DNA from: Lachnospiraceae bacterium
GTDB taxonomy: Bacteria > Bacillota_A > Clostridia > Lachnospirales > Lachnospiraceae
DNA length: 11,654 nucleotides
Direction of reading: 5' to 3'
NCBI GenBank assembly: GCA_003446335.1
Contig: DMAZ01000130.1
Coordinates: forward strand, 1-11,654
The position numbers were made by a program, and so were the translations under genes. Every line of letters starts with the position of its first letter. Within the stretch, counting starts at the first letter, position 1. Shown piece after piece: positions 1 through 6,531 of the stretch. Below the pieces are notes generated by a model that worked only from the letters and a program-made list of their open reading frames with translations, was not told where the DNA came from and did no database searches.

Positions 1-569
1 TCAATCAGGTGCTGCGGGCAGATCGCGACGCATTTGCCGCAGGCTACGCATTTGTTCCTGTCAACGACCGCTATGCCGTCCACGATATGGATCGCGTCAA
101 AATCACACACGGTTGTACATTCACCGAAACCAAGACATCCTGCCTGACACATCTTGGCGGCTTTGCCGGGAACGGCCGCTGCAGCCGAGCAGGTCTCAAC
201 ACCGATATAGACCGATTTGTCTCTGGCCTTATCGCAGGTACCGGAACATCTGACGAAAGCGACATTCTTCTCAGCTGCGCCCGCTTCGACACCCATGATC
301 TCAGAAATCTTTTCGGCGACCGGAGCGCCTCCGACCGGGCACTTGTTTACCGGAGCCTCACCCTTCGCGATTGCCGCCGCCAGTCCGTCGCATCCGGGAT
401 ATCCGCAGGCACCGCAGTTATTTCCGGGAAGGCAGGAACGCACTTCCGCTTCCCTCGGATCGATCTCGACCGCGAACTTGTTTCCTGCGAAAACCAGCAT
501 GATACCGACGAGGAGACCGACGATCGCAAGCAGGATAATCGTAATGATAAGTAAAGCACTTCCACTCAT
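1..569 (-). CDS. rnfB: Rnf complex subunit B, iron-sulfur electron-transfer protein (3' end cut off by window edge)
   Basis: RnfB is the multi-cluster ferredoxin-like subunit that carries electrons between the soluble and membrane parts of the Na+/H+-pumping ferredoxin:NAD+ oxidoreductase. About 189 codons are present and the C-terminus lies outside the window. Residues 5-28 form one membrane anchor. The RnfB-type 4Fe-4S domain follows, with Cys46, Cys52, Cys55 and Cys60 in the CLPGNNCGACGYPGC signature, then Cys77. Further cysteines at 108, 112, 127, 141, 145, 151 and 155 and a ferredoxin motif at 174-184 (CVACGKCVAIC) begin the second cluster-binding region. The ATG at 569 is preceded by GGAGG, and the TAA stop of rnfA is part of that Shine-Dalgarno sequence. 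It is the last of the visible rnf genes, as expected for rnfCDGEAB. A plus-strand reading frame across the same bases is only its shadow. Confidence 0.96.
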   Translation of the reverse strand, partial: MSGSALLIITIILLAIVGLLVGIMLVFAGNKFAVEIDPREAEVRSCLPGNNCGACGYPGCDGLAAAIAKGEAPVNKCPVGGAPVAEKISEIMGVEAGAAEKNVAFVRCSGTCDKARDKSVYIGVETCSAAAAVPGKAAKMCQAGCLGFGECTTVCDFDAIHIVDGIAVVDRNKCVACGKCVAICPQHLI

Positions 570-581
570 AAACTGACCTCC

Positions 582-1166
582 TTAACCTAACGTACTGAAT
601 CCGTAGAAGGCCATTCCCATAAGTGTCGCGCAGAAAAGAACGAGCGGAGCTCCTTTAACAGGCTTCGGGACGTCATTTCCTTCCAGACTCTCACGAATGC
701 CGGCAAGCAGGACGATCGCGATCGTGTAGCCGACGCCGGTACCGAATCCGGATACAACACTCTGGATGAAATTGTAGCCATCAGACACATTGTTGAGCGC
801 AACGCCGAGGACCGCGCAGTTCGTCGTGATAAGCGGAAGGTAGATACCGAGCGCGGTGTAGAGCGCGGGCATGGTCTTCTTCAGGAACATCTCAACGACC
901 TGAACGAGGGCGGCGATGACAATAATGAAAACGATGGTCTGCAGATAATCAAGACCCAGCGGGTCGAGGACAAATGTGTAGAGCAGATTTGCCACCGCAG
1001 ACGCGATTGTAATAACGAAGATGACCGCTCCGCCCAGTCCGGCAGAATTCTTGATCTGGCTGGAAACGCCGAGGAAGGAGCAGATACCGAGGAACTGACT
1101 GAGAACAACATTGTTGACCAGGGCAGCTCCGATTATGATCATAATAAGAGATGTCTGTCCACTCAT
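582..1166 (-). CDS. rnfA: Rnf complex membrane subunit A
   Basis: This 194-residue integral membrane protein has about six hydrophobic segments and is a full-length member of the RnfA/NqrE family. In Rnf and NQR complexes RnfA and RnfE form a pseudo-symmetric pair that holds an intramembrane [2Fe-2S] cluster. The two expected cysteines are present here as Cys29 (in FLGICSFLG) and Cys117 (in ITTNCAVLG). The start ATG overlaps the TGA of rnfE in an ATGA quartet, with AAGGAGG upstream, so the two genes are probably translationally coupled. The TAA stop lies inside the ribosome binding site of rnfB, 12 bases before the rnfB ATG. No odd features were seen in the protein itself. Confidence 0.97.
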   Translation of the reverse strand: MSGQTSLIMIIIGAALVNNVVLSQFLGICSFLGVSSQIKNSAGLGGAVIFVITIASAVANLLYTFVLDPLGLDYLQTIVFIIVIAALVQVVEMFLKKTMPALYTALGIYLPLITTNCAVLGVALNNVSDGYNFIQSVVSGFGTGVGYTIAIVLLAGIRESLEGNDVPKPVKGAPLVLFCATLMGMAFYGFSTLG

Positions 1167-1846
1167 GCTTTCGCCTCCTTCTTGTCACAGCTGTCTGCGG
1201 ATCCGCATGCGCCGCAGGCGCCGTCGCAGCCTTCTTCCACCTTCTTGTTGGCCTGAGTTTCGATATGCATTGCGTTCATGAACATGACGATAAAGCCAAG
1301 TACAAGGAACGCGCCCGGAGCCTTGACCAGCAGAGCCATCGGCTGGTAGAAAGACGGCATGACCTGAACACCGCACAGCGTCCCGTTACCGAAAAGTTCA
1401 CGGAAGAACGCGATGCAGACAAGTCCGAATGTAAAGCCGAGGCCCATACCGATACCGTCCATAGCGGAAAGGAGCGGCGGGTTCTTGGAAGCATACGCTT
1501 CCGCACGGCCGAGGATGATACAGTTAACAACGATCAGCGGAATGTAAACACCCAGAGAAGCGTTGAGTTCAACGAAATATGCCTTCATGATCAGCTCAAC
1601 GATCGTGACGAATGACGCGACGATAACGATGAAAGCCGGAAGACGGACTTCGTCCGGGATTATATTTCTGACAAGAGAAATAACGATATTCGATACTACG
1701 AGAACTGCGATGGTGCAGGCTCCCATACCGAGGGCATTTGTAACAGATGTCGATACCGCGAGAGCCGGGCACATGCCGAGCATCATGATAAAGACGGGAT
1801 TCTCTTTTACAATGCCGTTATAAATACGTTCCATATTTTTATTCAC
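1163..1846 (-). CDS. rnfE: Rnf complex membrane subunit E, with a cysteine-rich C-terminal tail
   Basis: RnfE/NqrD family, 227 residues, about six membrane segments; partner of RnfA in the membrane core. Cys26 (MLGMCPALA) and Cys109 (VVNCIILG) are the expected ligands of the intramembrane [2Fe-2S] cluster. The start is GTG at 1846, placed seven bases after the strong GGAGGG site that overlaps the preceding stop; the ATG at codon 5 is too far from that site. The protein ends in an extension rich in cysteine, glycine and alanine, with Cys207, Cys211, Cys214 and Cys220 (C-x3-C-x2-C-x5-C), then a charged KKEAKA end. I do not know this tail as a standard part of RnfE. It could bind a metal or cluster, but this is inference. 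The gene overlaps rnfA by four bases. Confidence 0.95.
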   Translation of the reverse strand: MNKNMERIYNGIVKENPVFIMMLGMCPALAVSTSVTNALGMGACTIAVLVVSNIVISLVRNIIPDEVRLPAFIVIVASFVTIVELIMKAYFVELNASLGVYIPLIVVNCIILGRAEAYASKNPPLLSAMDGIGMGLGFTFGLVCIAFFRELFGNGTLCGVQVMPSFYQPMALLVKAPGAFLVLGFIVMFMNAMHIETQANKKVEEGCDGACGACGSADSCDKKEAKA

Positions 1847-1859
1847 GACTCATCCCTCC

Positions 1860-3452
1860 TTACCCAGTGACCACATAATTGTGGAAGAAATCGATCGCTG
1901 CGTTCACCGCGTTCACAACAGCTCCGGATGTGGTAGATGCGCCGGATACGGAGTCGATATCCTCATCAGCTGTCGAACCGCCTGACTTATTGAGCCTGAA
2001 GGCCTCAACATTCTTTCCTGCGAACTGTTCTTTCCAGGAATCCTCATCTACGAGCATACCCATACCGGCTGTCTCCGTAAGGGTCGTGAAGGAAATTCCA
2101 TTGATCGTGCCGTCCGGAGCAAAGCCGACCGAAAGTCTGATCTCACCGTCATAACCTTCCATGGAGGATGTACTGATCGCATATCCGTTGACATTGCCGG
2201 ATGCATCCTGGCCTACAACGATCTCATTGAGCATAACACGTCCGAAAGCCCCGTCGCCGTAACCGCCCGCGAACTCGGATATAGCCTCAGTAAGGGCGTC
2301 ATCCGATACAATTTCTGCCGAATCCGGAAGAACTGTCTGATAAGCCGCAAGAGCTGCCTGTCTCTCGTTCTCCGCGATCGTTTCGGCCGTCATCATATTG
2401 ACACACGCAAGACCGCCGCCCGCAATAAGAGTGATCGCCATAAGGATGACCGCCGATTTCGGAATGCCTTTCTTCTTCGGCGCATTGAGTTCTTCGACGC
2501 TCGGGATGATGCTGCCGCCTTTCTTTCCGATACCGAACGGCTGCGGAACCGGCATGCGGTCGATGAGCGGGGTGAATAAGTTGGAGAGAATGATTGCAAA
2601 TGTCGTCGTGTCCGCCATACTTCCGTAAACACGGAAAATTGCGGAGAGGAAGCCGTACAGGCATCCGAATATAAGCTGTCCGGACCATGTCATCGGCTTT
2701 GTGACCGGATCGGTCGCCATAAAGAACGCGCCGAGGGCAAAACCGCCGCCGCAGAGTTCCGCTGCCAGATAGTACGGGTCAATGCCTCTTCCGCTCATCA
2801 TGATCAGGAAGATCACAAAGCTGACCGTACTTGCAACGGGAATCTCCCAGCTGATGGTATCCGTGATAAGGAGCCAGATACCGCCGATCACGATGCACAG
2901 GACGCTGATACCGATGTGTCCCGTGACAAGACCGAGGAACATTTTTCCGATACTGACCGCTTCGCCGCTGTTGACCTGCGCGAGCGGGGTAACACCGCTG
3001 ACCGCGTCATAACTGTAATCCGTCATGACCTTGCCGAAAGAGATCAGCAGGAACGCACGGCCCGCCAGAGCCGGGTTCATGAAGTTCTGTCCAAGACCTC
3101 CGAAGAAGCATTTTGCGACAAGAATACCGAATACAGCGCCGGCTACCGGGATATAAAGCGGACTCTGAGAAGGAAGGCAGAGTGCCAGGAGAAGTCCCGT
3201 TACGATTGCGGACCCGTCCCAGAGAGTGTTCGGTCTGTGTGTGATATAGTCAAAAACAAATTCCGTGATCATCGCCGCAAGGATACTTGCGAGGATAACA
3301 AGAGCAGCATGCAGTCCGAAATGCCAGATACCAAACAGAGTGACCGGTACGAGACCGATGACAACATTCATCATGACACCGCCGGTCGTCAGCGGATTTC
3401 TCAGATGCGGTGAGGACGAGACATGCTTTAAGGTACTGTTTTCCGTACTCAT
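1860..3452 (-). CDS. rnfDG: Fused Rnf subunits D and G (membrane flavoprotein plus FMN-binding domain)
   Basis: One uninterrupted 530-codon frame carries two normally separate subunits. Residues 1-310 are RnfD (NqrB/RnfD family, multiple membrane segments), with a covalent-FMN-type motif DAVSGVTPLA at 149-158 and the usual RnfD ending NLFTPLIDR near 291-299. A polar linker of about 25 residues containing PKKKG leads into a membrane segment at 333-350, then a RnfG-type FMN-binding domain ending in DSVSGASTTSGAV at 500-512, the ApbE flavin-transferase target. RnfD in Rnf/NQR complexes has a cytoplasmic C-terminus and RnfG a cytoplasmic N-terminus, so the fusion is topologically sensible. No in-frame start with a Shine-Dalgarno sequence lies in the linker, so separate RnfG translation is unlikely. 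The first motif has Val where Ala is usual, and the second has Ser at the usual Thr position. The start ATG overlaps the rnfC stop (ATGA). Confidence 0.95.
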   Translation of the reverse strand: MSTENSTLKHVSSSPHLRNPLTTGGVMMNVVIGLVPVTLFGIWHFGLHAALVILASILAAMITEFVFDYITHRPNTLWDGSAIVTGLLLALCLPSQSPLYIPVAGAVFGILVAKCFFGGLGQNFMNPALAGRAFLLISFGKVMTDYSYDAVSGVTPLAQVNSGEAVSIGKMFLGLVTGHIGISVLCIVIGGIWLLITDTISWEIPVASTVSFVIFLIMMSGRGIDPYYLAAELCGGGFALGAFFMATDPVTKPMTWSGQLIFGCLYGFLSAIFRVYGSMADTTTFAIILSNLFTPLIDRMPVPQPFGIGKKGGSIIPSVEELNAPKKKGIPKSAVILMAITLIAGGGLACVNMMTAETIAENERQAALAAYQTVLPDSAEIVSDDALTEAISEFAGGYGDGAFGRVMLNEIVVGQDASGNVNGYAISTSSMEGYDGEIRLSVGFAPDGTINGISFTTLTETAGMGMLVDEDSWKEQFAGKNVEAFRLNKSGGSTADEDIDSVSGASTTSGAVVNAVNAAIDFFHNYVVTG

Positions 3453-4801
3453 CTGCTTCCCTCCTTCTTGCTCTGATTAATTCTGTTGAGTGCCATAGCC
3501 AGCGGCTTGCCCTGCTTGAAGAGCTGTGTCAGCGGACGCTTTGCCGGACACGCGAAATTACAGGTCCCGCACTGGATGCAGTCAAGGCCGTGTACGTCGA
3601 TAAATCTCTGAAGATTATTCTTTTCGATTGCTTCCGCCATCATCTGCGGATACAGACCGAGCGGACATACGCGGATGCACTTGCCGCAGCGGATACAGTT
3701 GGTGAGCTTGCCCTGGGCAATTTCCACCTCATCCGCAAGATAGCATGTCAATGCGTTGTTGCGCTTCTCGAGCGGAACATCGGTATTCGGAATCGCGATT
3801 CCCATCATCGGGCCGCCAAGAAGAACTTTTTTGGTCCCCGGTTTCAGACCGCCTTCATCAGGAATGATCTCAGAGGCCATTGTTCCGAACTTAACGATAT
3901 AGTTGGCCGGGTTGGCGGCACCGTCGCCTGTCACAGTCAGACCTCTCTCATAGAGCGGTGTATTCAGGGCAACGGCCTTGTAGATGGCTGCCAGTGTCGC
4001 TACGTTATCAACAATGACACCAAGACTTGCCGGCAGGGCAGCTGATTCCATATACTGTCCCGTGACCGCATGCACCAGATTTCGCTCACCGCCCTGCGGA
4101 TACTTGACCTTGAGCTCCAGTACGGAGAATCTCGGATCTCCCGCAACGGCCTTCTTCATGGTGGCGATCGCCTCCGGCTTATTGACTTCGATTGCGATGA
4201 CCGCCTTCGCAGTCGGGAAGAGCTGAAGAACGATCTTCATTCCTTCAATGATCTCTTCCGGATGTTCGACCATGAGTCTGTCATCACAGGTGATGCCCGG
4301 CTCACATTCCGCTCCGTTGGCAACGATCCAACGGATGTCTTCCGGTTTCTGCGGCATCATCTTGACATAGGTCGGGAAGCCCGCGCCGCCGAGACCGACA
4401 ACGCCCGCATCCTTGATCTTGTCAATGATTTCCTTTGCGGAGAGCTTTGTGTAATCCGTCTTTTCACCGACTCCGTCAGCCAGGGTGTACTCTCCGTCAT
4501 TGGTAATGACGATCGAATTCACCATGATTCCGGCATTATTAAGTCTCGGTTCGATTGCCTTGACCTTACCGGAAACGGAGGAGTGAATGTTAGAGGAGAT
4601 AAAGCCATCCGCTTTGGCAATGAGCTGACCGACCTTGACCAGATCATTGCGCTTTACGACAGGTATAGCCGGTTTGCCTACATGCTGACTTACCGGGAAT
4701 ACCATTTCTCCCGTCGGGAGAAACTCTTTTAGAGGCTGACCTGAAGAAAGCTCTTTATAGCCCTTCGGGTGAACCCCTCCCCTGAAGTTGTAAATACCCA
4801 T
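3449..4801 (-). CDS. rnfC: Rnf complex subunit C, NADH/FMN- and iron-sulfur-binding subunit
   Basis: RnfC is the peripheral cytoplasmic subunit where NAD+ is reduced. The 450-residue length fits clostridial RnfC, without the long C-terminal repeats of some proteobacterial forms. The glycine-rich flavin/NADH site is GLGGAGFPTYVK at 137-148, followed by ANGAECEPGI, a family signature. Two 4Fe-4S ferredoxin motifs are complete: Cys369, 372, 375, 379 and Cys408, 411, 414, 418. A GGAAAG ribosome binding site precedes the ATG at 4801. It is the first rnf gene, 55 bases downstream of tatC, with no terminator or recognisable promoter in between, so it is probably transcribed from the tat promoter. 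Its stop overlaps the start of the rnfD-rnfG fusion. Confidence 0.97.
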   Translation of the reverse strand: MGIYNFRGGVHPKGYKELSSGQPLKEFLPTGEMVFPVSQHVGKPAIPVVKRNDLVKVGQLIAKADGFISSNIHSSVSGKVKAIEPRLNNAGIMVNSIVITNDGEYTLADGVGEKTDYTKLSAKEIIDKIKDAGVVGLGGAGFPTYVKMMPQKPEDIRWIVANGAECEPGITCDDRLMVEHPEEIIEGMKIVLQLFPTAKAVIAIEVNKPEAIATMKKAVAGDPRFSVLELKVKYPQGGERNLVHAVTGQYMESAALPASLGVIVDNVATLAAIYKAVALNTPLYERGLTVTGDGAANPANYIVKFGTMASEIIPDEGGLKPGTKKVLLGGPMMGIAIPNTDVPLEKRNNALTCYLADEVEIAQGKLTNCIRCGKCIRVCPLGLYPQMMAEAIEKNNLQRFIDVHGLDCIQCGTCNFACPAKRPLTQLFKQGKPLAMALNRINQSKKEGSR

Positions 4802-4827
4802 ACTCTTTCCTTTCTATCTGCATAGTT

Positions 4828-4841
4828 GTGGGTCGCCCCAC
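4828..4841 (-). other. Small hairpin with GNRA-type loop between tatC and rnfC
   Basis: On the minus strand GTGGG-GCGA-CCCAC can form a five-base-pair stem closed by a GCGA tetraloop, in the 55-base gap between tatC and rnfC. No T-run follows it, so it does not look like an intrinsic terminator. It may be an mRNA stability or processing element separating tat from rnf expression, or chance. Confidence 0.35.
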
Positions 4842-4856
4842 TCTTTGAGCACTAAC

Positions 4857-5612
4857 TTATGTCTGTTTTGACCCGTCATCTTTCCGCCTGAAAATCCGGC
4901 TCAAAAGAATTGCGATCTCATACAGGCCAAGCATCGGGATCGCCACCATGACCTGCGACACGACATCCGGAGGTGTTATGACCGCTGCAAGGAAGAAAAT
5001 CAGAACTATCATGACCCTTCTTCCTTTCACCAGCCACTCTGCGCGGATGATCCCCATCCTCGTCAGAATGACCGAGATGACCGGCATCTCGAACACACAT
5101 CCGAAAATAAGGAACACGGTCATCAGGAAATTCAGATATTCCCCGATACTGATCGAATCCGTCACATTGACATCCATCGTGAAAGAAATAAGAAATCCGA
5201 GCATGAACGGCACTGTAACAAAGTAAGCAAATGCCACTCCGATACAGAAACAGATCACACCGAACAACATGGCCAGGCCGAAGTACATTCTCTCAGACCG
5301 GGACAGTCCCGGACTGCAGAAAGCATAGACGTGATAGGCTATGACCGGCACAGCCAATACGACTCCTCCGATAAAGGCAATCATAAAATAGGACATGAGC
5401 AGCTCCTGCGGAGCTATATATACGAACCGATAGTTGTACCTTGAACCCATATCCGTCAGGATCGTCACGATTTTCGATGCCAGACTAAGACAGATGACCA
5501 TACCGGCAATAAATGCCGCAAGACAGATAACAATGCGGTTGCGCATCTCCCTCAGATGTTCCGTGAGGGGCATGCTCCCGTCATCAGACCTCGTCTTTTG
5601 TGGTTCCGCCAT
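4857..5612 (-). CDS. tatC: Twin-arginine translocase subunit TatC
   Basis: TatC is the multi-spanning core of the Tat pathway; it binds twin-arginine signal peptides and recruits TatA to export folded proteins. With the start used here the product has 251 residues and about six membrane segments. Family residues are visible: PLTEHLREMR near 15-24 (Glu22), the FCSPGLSRSER loop (Phe98, Glu107), FGCVFEMPV (Glu175) and ITPPDVVSQ (Asp216). An ATG at 5648 would add 12 residues but overlap tatA by 65 bases. The ATG at 5612, with AAGGA about 11 bases upstream and a 29-base overlap, is preferred; the choice is not certain. The gene follows tatA and precedes rnfC, an unusual link between protein export and an ion-pumping redox complex. 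Confidence 0.95.
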   Translation of the reverse strand: MAEPQKTRSDDGSMPLTEHLREMRNRIVICLAAFIAGMVICLSLASKIVTILTDMGSRYNYRFVYIAPQELLMSYFMIAFIGGVVLAVPVIAYHVYAFCSPGLSRSERMYFGLAMLFGVICFCIGVAFAYFVTVPFMLGFLISFTMDVNVTDSISIGEYLNFLMTVFLIFGCVFEMPVISVILTRMGIIRAEWLVKGRRVMIVLIFFLAAVITPPDVVSQVMVAIPMLGLYEIAILLSRIFRRKDDGSKQT

Positions 5613-5763
5613 CACTTGCTTCTTCCTTGTCCTCTGCCATTCCGTCACGGAATCCCTTTACACTCTTTCCGAACATCTTCGTAAGCTTGGGAATCTGTGT
5701 CGGTCCGAAAATGATGACAACGATGATCAGGACTATAATAAGTTCCTGCACTCCTATTTTCAC
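5584..5763 (-). CDS. tatA: Twin-arginine translocase subunit TatA (short, GTG start)
   Basis: A 59-residue protein, easily missed because it is short and starts with GTG. After a few polar residues there is one membrane helix (about 6-20, ELIIVLIIVVIIFGP), then the TatA-type hinge and amphipathic helix (FGPTQIPKLTKMFGKSVKGF) and an acidic tail (MAEDKEEASDGG). TatA multimerises to form the translocation pathway. The start is set by a GGAGGG site eight bases before GTG. The preceding ATG of GGATGC is out of frame and hits a stop after three codons. The 3' end overlaps the beginning of tatC. It is distinguished from the upstream tatB-like gene by its much shorter tail and classical TatA hinge. 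Confidence 0.93.
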   Translation of the reverse strand: MKIGVQELIIVLIIVVIIFGPTQIPKLTKMFGKSVKGFRDGMAEDKEEASDGGTTKDEV

Positions 5764-5791
5764 AATAGCATCCCTCCTTTTTTATCATCCG

Positions 5792-6346
5792 CTATTCTGA
5801 CAGAGCGGTCTCCCGGCTATCGGGACTGCCGTTTCCTGCCACGTCTTCCGCAGCTCCGGCCTCTTCCGCAGCTCCGGCCTCTCCCGCAGGTCCTGCCGCT
5901 TCCGCAGCTCCGGCTACTTCCGCAGCTCCGGCCGCTTCCGCAGCTCCGGCCTCTGTACTTTCCGGGCCTTCAGCATCCACCGTCTCTGTATCCGCCTGCT
6001 TTTCGGCGCCCTCTCCGTCCTGTATGTCTTCCGTCTTATCCGGATCTTTTCTGACTGCTTTCCCGCGGCCGAGATCATCGAGCGATTTCCCCAGCCCCTT
6101 TATATTTCCGTTGATTTCTTTTTCCATCTCCTCCAGCGGAGCCATGGCTTCACGAATCGGTTTCTGCGCCTCCTCCAGAGGCTCCACCACGCTCTCTCTG
6201 ATTTCCTTCGTCATGTCGTTCGTCGCGTGTCGGAACTCCTTCAGTGCAATTCCCAGCTTTCTGGCATACAAAGGAAGCTTGTCCGGACCTATGACAAGCA
6301 GCGCAACTATAAAGACAAGCAGTAATTCAGTAAATCCTATTTTCAT
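5792..6346 (-). CDS. tatB: TatA/TatB-family protein with long acidic and Ala-rich repeat tail
   Basis: 184 residues. The N-terminus is a Sec-independent translocase TatA/B domain: membrane helix at about 4-19, hinge GPDKLP (20-25), then a long amphipathic and probably coiled helical region with many Glu and Lys (about 26-95). The rest is a low-complexity tail rich in Ala, Gly and Glu; residues 132-170 are six-residue repeats such as GAAEAA and GAAEVA. The long cytoplasmic helix after the hinge argues for a TatB-like role in substrate transfer to TatC. TatA and TatB cannot be told apart reliably by sequence in Firmicutes, so it may be a second TatA. It is the first gene of the tat-rnf unit; AGAGGAAC precedes the ATG. 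A 28-base gap separates it from tatA. Confidence 0.85.
   Translation of the reverse strand: MKIGFTELLLVFIVALLVIGPDKLPLYARKLGIALKEFRHATNDMTKEIRESVVEPLEEAQKPIREAMAPLEEMEKEINGNIKGLGKSLDDLGRGKAVRKDPDKTEDIQDGEGAEKQADTETVDAEGPESTEAGAAEAAGAAEVAGAAEAAGPAGEAGAAEEAGAAEDVAGNGSPDSRETALSE
5844..5951. repeat. 18-bp tandem repeat (six units) inside the tatB-like gene
   Basis: Six consecutive 18-bp units resembling tcttccgcagctccggcc occupy 5844-5951. Units one and two are identical, units five and six differ only at the first base, and unit three is the most diverged. Each unit encodes six residues of the [G][AP][A][EG]xA type, so copy-number change keeps the reading frame. The array looks like a coding minisatellite that could vary in length between strains. 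Confidence 0.9.
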
Positions 6347-6361
6347 TTTTGTTCCTCTGGG

Positions 6362-6393
6362 ATTTCAATCCACGCCCGACATTACATGGGCAC
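6362..6393 (-). other. Solitary type I-C-like CRISPR repeat in the tat-rnf leader
   Basis: On the minus strand this 32-base segment has a GCCC...GGGC stem (6388-6391 with 6374-6377) followed directly by GTGGATTGAAAT, the conserved 3' end of many type I-C CRISPR repeats, which are also about 32 bases long with a stem in the same place. No second copy or spacer array exists in the window, so it is not a CRISPR array. It lies between the promoter and the tatB-like start, so it would be in the 5' UTR. It may be a remnant, a co-opted RNA element or chance similarity. Confidence 0.35.
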
Positions 6394-6460
6394 GAAAAGA
6401 GGGTGTTGCACAGTATAAAATGACAAATTATTTCAGTAAAAATTTTCTTTTATTATAAAG

Positions 6461-6490
6461 ATTATAATTTTAGCACTGATTATTTGTCAA
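6461..6490 (-). promoter_or_regulatory. Sigma-70-type promoter of the tat-rnf operon
   Basis: The minus strand has TTGACA (6485-6490), an 18-base spacer and TATAAT (6461-6466), both perfect consensus hexamers. The start of transcription would be near 6454, giving a leader of about 107 bases before the tatB-like ATG. It is the only strong promoter seen upstream of tat and rnf, so it probably drives the whole set from the tatB-like gene to rnfB. A second TATAAT-like box at 6452-6457 lacks a matching -35. Confidence 0.8.
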
Positions 6491-6502
6491 GAAAGCGTAC
6501 CA

Positions 6503-6531
6503 AAAACAAGCCCTGTTACAGGGCTTGTTTT
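6503..6531 (-). terminator. Intrinsic terminator after the [FeFe]-hydrogenase-like gene
   Basis: A perfect 13-base-pair inverted repeat (AAAACAAGCCCTG with its complement) encloses a three-base loop. On the minus strand the stem runs into a T-tract (TTGTTTTTGG). It sits 80 bases after the hydrogenase stop and just ahead of the tat-rnf promoter, so it separates the two transcription units. The flanking A and T runs could also let it work on the plus strand, but no plus-strand gene ends there. Confidence 0.85.

Noticed and set aside
9..554. Plus-strand frame of 181 codons opposite rnfB
   Set aside because: It is the antisense shadow of rnfB; the opposite strand encodes a clear Cys-rich RnfB with a good ribosome binding site, and this frame has no family resemblance.
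2299..2688. Alternative minus-strand frame of 129 codons within rnfDG
   Set aside because: Out-of-frame shadow across the fusion junction. I considered whether it marked a frameshift, but the rnfDG frame is continuous and domain-consistent on both sides.
3410..4732. Two long plus-strand frames opposite rnfC
   Set aside because: Shadows caused by codon bias; rnfC on the minus strand has all family motifs.
4828..4841. Terminator separating tat from rnf
   Set aside because: The stem is only five base pairs and no T-run follows, so it should not stop transcription efficiently.
6362..6393. A CRISPR array
   Set aside because: Only one repeat-like unit exists, with no spacer or second repeat, so it is reported only as a solitary repeat-like element.
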